Assembly (NCBI GenBank): GCA_019420525.1
Contig: JAHZHA010000036.1
Coordinates: forward strand, 1-19,844
Source: Bacillota bacterium
GTDB taxonomy: Bacteria; Bacillota; Clostridia; Peptostreptococcales; Anaerovoracaceae
Direction: 5' to 3'
DNA: 19,844 nt
Shown: piece after piece, positions 15,352-19,844 of the stretch
How the letters are laid out: the number at the start of each line of letters is the position of its first letter
Position numbering within the stretch: position 1 is the stretch's first letter
Program-made: the position numbers and the translations under genes
The notes under the pieces: generated by a model
What the model was told of the DNA's origin: nothing
Database searches by the model: none
What the model saw: the letters and a program-made list of their open reading frames with translations, nothing else

Positions 15352-16434
15352 TTAAATTCCCATGATATCGCACATGACGTCAGCCGAATCGGTCCGGCCC
15401 AGATTTTTGGAATTTTTTTCCATTCTTTCGACTCTCGCCCTGTCATTCATCAGCTTTCCGATGAGATCCGATACCGTTCCCGGTTTGAGATCATTTTCTT
15501 CGACGAGAATCGAAGCTGCCCGGTCCGCCGCCACTTTCGCATTGAAGAATTGATGATTGTTTGTCACATAAGGTGAGGGAATCATCACCGATGCTCTTCC
15601 GCAGGCTGCGATTTCCGAAACGGTAAGCGCTCCTGACCGAGTCACAGCCAGATTGCAGGCACTGAGATAAACCGGCATATTGTCGATGTATTTCAGATAA
15701 GTGACTCTTTCGTTTTCCGGATCTGCATCTGCGACGATTTCATCGTAATAGCGCCGTCCTGTGACGAAAAAGATGCGGAGTCCTTTCAGGTCCTTCAGCT
15801 CATGTGCAGCGATTTTCATTTCTTCGTTTATCTTTTTTGCCCCCAGACTTCCGCCGAAACTGAGCACCACAAAGTCATCCTGACTGATCCCGAGAACTCT
15901 TCTCGCCTCTTCTCTGGATATTTCGGAGAACAGCTTCCGAACGGGATTGCCTACTACGACAGGCCTGTCCTTCGTCTTGAAATAGCCAGCCGCTTCCTCG
16001 AAAGCGATGAACACTCTGCTGACCTTCCGGCTCAGCAGCTTGTTCGTCAGCCCCGGGAATGCATTCTGTTCGTGGATATAGGTCCGGATTCCCATGGAAG
16101 CAGCAGTGCGCACCACAGGTCCGCATACATATCCTCCGGTTCCGATTACCAGATCCGGACGGAAAGTCCGGATGAGGGCTTTTGCCTCGTCGAGACCTTT
16201 TTTCAGATCTTTCAGTGTACTGACGTTTTTCCAGAGTTTCCTGCGGTCGAGCCCGCTGACCGTGATAAACTTCAGTTCGTATCCGTAACGCGGCACAATA
16301 TCCTTTTCCATGCCGTGTTTCGTGCCAACAAAAATAATTTCCGCCTGTGGATCTCTTCTTTTGATTTCTTCTGCGATGGCCAGGGCCGGATAGATATGTC
16401 CGCCCGTTCCTCCGCCTGTCATGATCACTTTCAT
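15352..16434 (-). CDS. murG: UDP-GlcNAc:lipid I GlcNAc transferase (MurG)
   Basis: MurG adds GlcNAc from UDP-GlcNAc to lipid I, making lipid II on the inner face of the membrane. This is a GT-B fold protein of 360 residues. It shows the N-terminal glycine loop GGGTGGHIYPALAIA (7-21), the second glycine loop TGGYVCGPVV, the donor-side loop FGGSLGAKKINE (Leu where many MurG have Gln), and the family motifs IHEQNAFPGLTNK, TRSGALTVSEI and IPSPYVTNNHQ. The ATG at 16434 follows the ftsW stop by 15 nt. The upstream site is only moderate (GGGGTACGG), so coupling to ftsW translation is likely. It lies between ftsW and murA in the precursor pathway order. Confidence 0.97.
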   Translation of the reverse strand: MKVIMTGGGTGGHIYPALAIAEEIKRRDPQAEIIFVGTKHGMEKDIVPRYGYELKFITVSGLDRRKLWKNVSTLKDLKKGLDEAKALIRTFRPDLVIGTGGYVCGPVVRTAASMGIRTYIHEQNAFPGLTNKLLSRKVSRVFIAFEEAAGYFKTKDRPVVVGNPVRKLFSEISREEARRVLGISQDDFVVLSFGGSLGAKKINEEMKIAAHELKDLKGLRIFFVTGRRYYDEIVADADPENERVTYLKYIDNMPVYLSACNLAVTRSGALTVSEIAACGRASVMIPSPYVTNNHQFFNAKVAADRAASILVEENDLKPGTVSDLIGKLMNDRARVERMEKNSKNLGRTDSADVMCDIMGI

Positions 16435-16449
16435 TTCCGTACCCCGTCG

Positions 16450-17652
16450 TTATTTAATCGAATGTCTTGATATATTCAGCATGACCCCCATGCTTCCCAT
16501 AAACACCAGCAGCGAATTTCCTCCCCAGCTGATAAACGGCAAAGAGATTCCTGTTGGAGGCATGAGAGACGTGACGATCATCACGTTCAGCACCACCTGG
16601 ACGCCCAGCATGATGGTGATGCCGGATGCCAGAAGCGTTCCGAAAGTATCCGGCGCATTGAGAGCGATATGGATGCACCTCCAGATCAGAAGCAGGTAAA
16701 CCAGAAGGAGCACCAGCAATCCGATAAACCCCAGCTCCTCGCCGATAATTGCAAGGATGAAGTCATTCTGAGGTTCTGGAAGATAGAGTGTCTTCTGCAT
16801 GCTCTTTCCCAGACCTACGCCGGTCAGTCCTCCGGAACCCAGCGCCAGAAGCGACTGAACCACCTGATAACCCGATCCCTGCGGATCTGCAAAAGGATCC
16901 GTAAAACTCATGATACGGTCCATACGATAACCGGTGTCATCCGTTATGATCAATGCTGCAAAAGCTGCTACCGCAAGACCTACAGCACCTCCCACATAAG
17001 CCCAGCTCATCCCCGCGATGAACATCACGCCGAATACGATGATGACCAGTGTCGCAGCTGTCGTGGTACTGGGCTGCATGGCGATCAGAATACCTGCGCC
17101 GCCCGCCACCAGCAGAGGCGGCAGAATTCCCCTTACGAAATTATGAACCGAATGGCGCGGGTTGCTCAGCCAGGCTGCCACAAACAGAATACAGGCCGGC
17201 TTTGCAAGTTCTCCGGGCATGATCGTGGCTCCGCCGACTCCGATCCACCTGGTAGCGTTGTTCAGAGTGACGCCCAGCGGCGTAAAAACCAGAAGCAACA
17301 GCACAAAAGCTATGCCCATCACAGGTATTGCCGCTTTCAGCATCCTGTGATAATCGAAAACAGCCATGAACATCATAGCCGCAGTTCCGACCACTGCCCA
17401 TATGATATCGCGGATCAGATAATAATACGGTGTGCCTTCCTCGCTGATGGCATAATAATAACTGGCACTGAACACCATGATGACTCCGAAGATCACGAGT
17501 ATCATCACAAGAGCTGTCAGCGCAAAGTCGCCCGATTTCATAGGCACGCTTTTTCGCTTTCCTATTTTCAGGCGCTGAGGCTTATCGCCGATTCCGCTGT
17601 TTTCCGATGTCTTCCCGGCCTTTCCGGCCGACGCAATGATTCTGCGTTTCAT
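16450..17652 (-). CDS. ftsW: SEDS-family peptidoglycan glycosyltransferase FtsW/SpoVE
   Basis: This is a polytopic membrane protein that polymerises lipid II into glycan strands, working with a class B penicillin-binding protein at the septum. It has 400 residues. A basic cytoplasmic N terminus of about 40 residues is followed by roughly ten hydrophobic segments. The SEDS signatures are visible: GATIMPGELAKPA, LPEPQNDFILAIIGEELGFIG (quoted in part) and PPTGISLPFISWGGNSLL. The ATG at 17652 has GGAGG seven nt upstream. It sits between murD and murG, the place of ftsW in general and of spoVE in spore formers. Sequence alone does not show whether it serves vegetative division, spore cortex synthesis or both. 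Confidence 0.93.
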   Translation of the reverse strand: MKRRIIASAGKAGKTSENSGIGDKPQRLKIGKRKSVPMKSGDFALTALVMILVIFGVIMVFSASYYYAISEEGTPYYYLIRDIIWAVVGTAAMMFMAVFDYHRMLKAAIPVMGIAFVLLLLVFTPLGVTLNNATRWIGVGGATIMPGELAKPACILFVAAWLSNPRHSVHNFVRGILPPLLVAGGAGILIAMQPSTTTAATLVIIVFGVMFIAGMSWAYVGGAVGLAVAAFAALIITDDTGYRMDRIMSFTDPFADPQGSGYQVVQSLLALGSGGLTGVGLGKSMQKTLYLPEPQNDFILAIIGEELGFIGLLVLLLVYLLLIWRCIHIALNAPDTFGTLLASGITIMLGVQVVLNVMIVTSLMPPTGISLPFISWGGNSLLVFMGSMGVMLNISRHSIK

Positions 17653-17705
17653 GTCAATTCCTCCGACCGCCGGTTATTTCCGGCATCGTTTCACAATTCT
17701 CTCTT

Positions 17706-19061
17706 TCAGAGCTGGCTGACACAATTTTTAAAATCATCCCCCCGCTCCTCAAAACTGGTGTACATATCCCAGCTCGCACAGGCCGGCGAAAGAAGAACCG
17801 TATCCCCCGGCGATGCGATTTCATAGGAAAGGCGGACTGCTTCCTTCATATTTGCTGCGGTATGAATATTCGTGAATCCGAATTTCTCAGAAGCTTCCCG
17901 GATTTTCGGAGCAGTTGCCCCCATGAGGACCAGTTCTTTCACATGACCTCTGAAATTTTTGATGAGATCATCATACTGAGCCCCTTTATCATAACCGCCG
18001 GCAATCAGAACGATATTCTCGAAAGAGACGACCGCTTTGACCGCCGCATCCGGATTCGTTCCCTTGGAATCGTTCACGAAGAAAACGCCGTTCTTTTCGC
18101 CGCACCGTTCGATGCGGTGTGCGACACCCGGAAACGACCTCAGTGTCTGTGCGATATATTCCGGCGCAATTCCGGCAAAATAGGCGATAGCCGATGCAGC
18201 CAGCGCATTCTCCACATTATGAGGACCGGGGATCAGAAGTTCACCGACCTTGCAGATTGTGACTCCGGACTTCCCGTCTTCGATTACGATATGGCCATCT
18301 CTTACGAAAACTCCGAAATCGAGTTCCCTTTTTCTGCTGAAAGGGACAGGTATCGCCCGGCACATGGAGACGGTGCCGGAACAGATCACGTCATCCGCAT
18401 TATATACGAAATATTCTTTTTCATCCTGATTCGCGAAGATTTTCGCCTTCGCAAGAGTGTAGTTTTCCATTGTCTTATGCCGGTTCAGATGATCCGGCGT
18501 CACATTGAGCAGCGCAGATACCAGTGGCCGGAACGTTTCCGTCGTCTCCAGCTGAAAGCTGCTGCACTCTGTCACCAGATACGTATCCTCATCGCTGTCC
18601 AGCGCTTTCGACATGACGGCCACCCCGATATTGCCGACTACTTCTGTCTTTTTTCCCGCATTGCGGAAGATCTCTCCAACGAGAGTCGTCGTCGTCGTCT
18701 TTCCATTCGTTCCGGTGATGGCGATATATTTTCCTCTCCCGAAACGATATGCCAGTTCCAGTTCTCCTGTAATTTCAGCGCCGGATTCTCTGGCTTCCTC
18801 GACAAAATCCGCATCCGTCGGCACTCCCGGACTCAGCACCAGCATGTCAAAGCCTCTGACCGGATCCGGCCTTTCGCCGAAGCTGAAAGGAAAACCGTTT
18901 TTCTCCGCCCAGGAAGCTTTTTCTTCACTGAATTTGCTGTCGTACACGCTTACATCCGCTTTCAGCCGTTTCAGCGCCTCCGCTGCCGCAATACCGGATC
19001 TTCCGAGTCCTACGACGAGAACACGGCTGTTTTCCATATTTTCTTTTTCATTCCCGACCAT
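17706..19061 (-). CDS. murD: UDP-N-acetylmuramoylalanine--D-glutamate ligase (MurD)
   Basis: MurD adds D-Glu to UDP-MurNAc-L-Ala with ATP in the cytoplasm. The 451 residues are the normal length. They show the N-terminal Rossmann-like domain (VLVVGLGRSGIAAAEAL), the ATP-binding loop GTNGKTTTT at about 117-125, GNIGVAV, ECSSFQLE, NVTPDHLNRH, the probable carbamylated Lys in YTLAKAKIF (about 205), NDSKGTNPDA, and the C-terminal domain motif LLSPACASWDMY. The ATG at 19061 has GTGAGG ten nt upstream. An in-frame ATG at 19037 (MENSRVLVVG) is the alternative but has a poorer site. It lies 51 nt after mraY and 53 nt before ftsW. Confidence 0.97.
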   Translation of the reverse strand: MVGNEKENMENSRVLVVGLGRSGIAAAEALKRLKADVSVYDSKFSEEKASWAEKNGFPFSFGERPDPVRGFDMLVLSPGVPTDADFVEEARESGAEITGELELAYRFGRGKYIAITGTNGKTTTTTLVGEIFRNAGKKTEVVGNIGVAVMSKALDSDEDTYLVTECSSFQLETTETFRPLVSALLNVTPDHLNRHKTMENYTLAKAKIFANQDEKEYFVYNADDVICSGTVSMCRAIPVPFSRKRELDFGVFVRDGHIVIEDGKSGVTICKVGELLIPGPHNVENALAASAIAYFAGIAPEYIAQTLRSFPGVAHRIERCGEKNGVFFVNDSKGTNPDAAVKAVVSFENIVLIAGGYDKGAQYDDLIKNFRGHVKELVLMGATAPKIREASEKFGFTNIHTAANMKEAVRLSYEIASPGDTVLLSPACASWDMYTSFEERGDDFKNCVSQL

Positions 19062-19112
19062 GTGATTTCATCCTCACTTCCGTGCGCCGATTTTTTCTAT
19101 CTTATCTTAATT

Positions 19113-19844
19113 TTACAGCATAAACGTAGATAATATGCAGAGCAAAAGCGTAACCGTCCAGAATACGACGACGACTTTTGTCTCTTTCCAGCCGCCCAGT
19201 TCAAAATGATGATGGAGCGGCGCCATGCGGAAAACCCGCTTTCCCCTGGTCTTGAAGCTGACTACCTGAATGATATCGGATACCACTTCCGCAACGAAGA
19301 TCCCTCCCGCTATCGGAAGAATCAGTTCGATATTCATCATGACGGCCGCTGCTGCCAGAGCTCCTCCAAGGGCCAGGGAACCTGTATCCCCCATGAAGAC
19401 CTTTGCAGGATAATGATTAAACAGCAGAAAACCAAAACACGCACCTGCAATGGCGGCGCTGAAAATGCTACTGCTGGTATAGCCGATTCCCGCTCCCGTG
19501 ATGGCCAGGAACAGCGCCACGACAGCCGTACATCCGCTGGCCAGTCCGTCCAGTCCGTCGGTGAGGTTCACGGCATTTACCATAGCCACCAGAACGAACG
19601 CCACAAACGGGATATAGAACCATCCCAGATCGATATATTCTTTGACTATCGGGACATAGATGCTCGTCCCGAAAGAGGACACTTTCGACTGATAGACTGC
19701 CAGTATGACGGCGATGACGATCTGGAAGATCAGCTTCTGGAGAGCCGTAAGCCCTAGGTTTCTCTTTTTCACGACTTTGATGAAGTCATCACAGAATCCG
19801 ATAAGACCGCAGAGCACAAAAGACACCAGCAGAATACCCATCTC
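19113..19844 (-). CDS. mraY: Phospho-MurNAc-pentapeptide transferase MraY, 5' end outside window
   Basis: MraY transfers phospho-MurNAc-pentapeptide to undecaprenyl phosphate, making lipid I in the membrane. The frame is open to the window edge, so the start codon lies outside. About 243 C-terminal residues are present and roughly the first 75-80 are missing. Visible are the catalytic DD motif (FCDDFIKVVKKRNLGL), VNLTDGLDGLASG, FMGDTGSLALGG and the cytoplasmic HHHFELGGW loop, with several membrane segments between them and a final one ending CILSTFML. It is the first visible gene of a cluster that continues with murD 51 nt downstream. Confidence 0.97.
   Translation of the reverse strand, partial: EMGILLVSFVLCGLIGFCDDFIKVVKKRNLGLTALQKLIFQIVIAVILAVYQSKVSSFGTSIYVPIVKEYIDLGWFYIPFVAFVLVAMVNAVNLTDGLDGLASGCTAVVALFLAITGAGIGYTSSSIFSAAIAGACFGFLLFNHYPAKVFMGDTGSLALGGALAAAAVMMNIELILPIAGGIFVAEVVSDIIQVVSFKTRGKRVFRMAPLHHHFELGGWKETKVVVVFWTVTLLLCILSTFML

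Noticed and set aside
16669..19133. Long open frames on the plus strand (16669-17826 and 17862-19133, also 3054-4169)
   Set aside because: They lie exactly opposite ftsW, murD and argS, have no ribosome binding sites, and their products are low-complexity and unlike known proteins. They are the reflection of conserved minus-strand genes.

Overview
This window is 19.8 kb of core chromosome from a Gram-positive bacterium of the Firmicutes, most likely the class Clostridia. Four things suggest this: the division and cell-wall gene order, the rlmP-pheS-pheT-zapA-mutS2 order shared in outline with Bacillus, the Cys-rich type of PheS, and strong AGGAGG-like ribosome binding sites with mostly good -10/-35 boxes. 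Assignment below class level is not supported by anything I can compute here. Every gene lies on the minus strand, so the biological reading direction runs from high to low coordinates.

Cell-wall and division block (19844 down to 11801): mraY (start outside the window), murD, ftsW/spoVE, murG, murA, ftsQ/divIB and ftsZ. These make lipid I and lipid II (MraY, MurG), supply UDP-MurNAc precursors (MurA, MurD), polymerise glycan at the septum (FtsW) and build the divisome (FtsQ, FtsZ). ftsA, murB and murC are not present in this stretch. ftsZ has its own promoter in the ftsQ-ftsZ gap and is followed by the clearest intrinsic terminator of the window.

Translation and housekeeping block (11720 down to 2301): rlmP (ysgA-like rRNA methyltransferase), pheS, pheT, zapA with a long coiled-coil tail, mutS2 and argS. 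The cell-division gene zapA sits inside the tRNA synthetase cluster, as in Bacillus, but the intervening genes known from Bacillus (rnhC, cvpA-like, polX) are missing.

End of the block (2243 down to 366): a radical SAM gene carrying an in-frame UAG codon about half-way along, then a TPR-repeat protein of unknown function. Positions 53-365 hold no gene. They contain a 14-bp perfect inverted repeat just after the TPR gene and two tandem consensus-like promoters that drive a tRNA-Asn(GUU), which runs off the left edge.

I did not find a clearly new biological system. Most of the window is conserved housekeeping DNA. The points most worth a second look are the amber-interrupted radical SAM gene, its TPR partner, the tandem promoter region and the extended ZapA.
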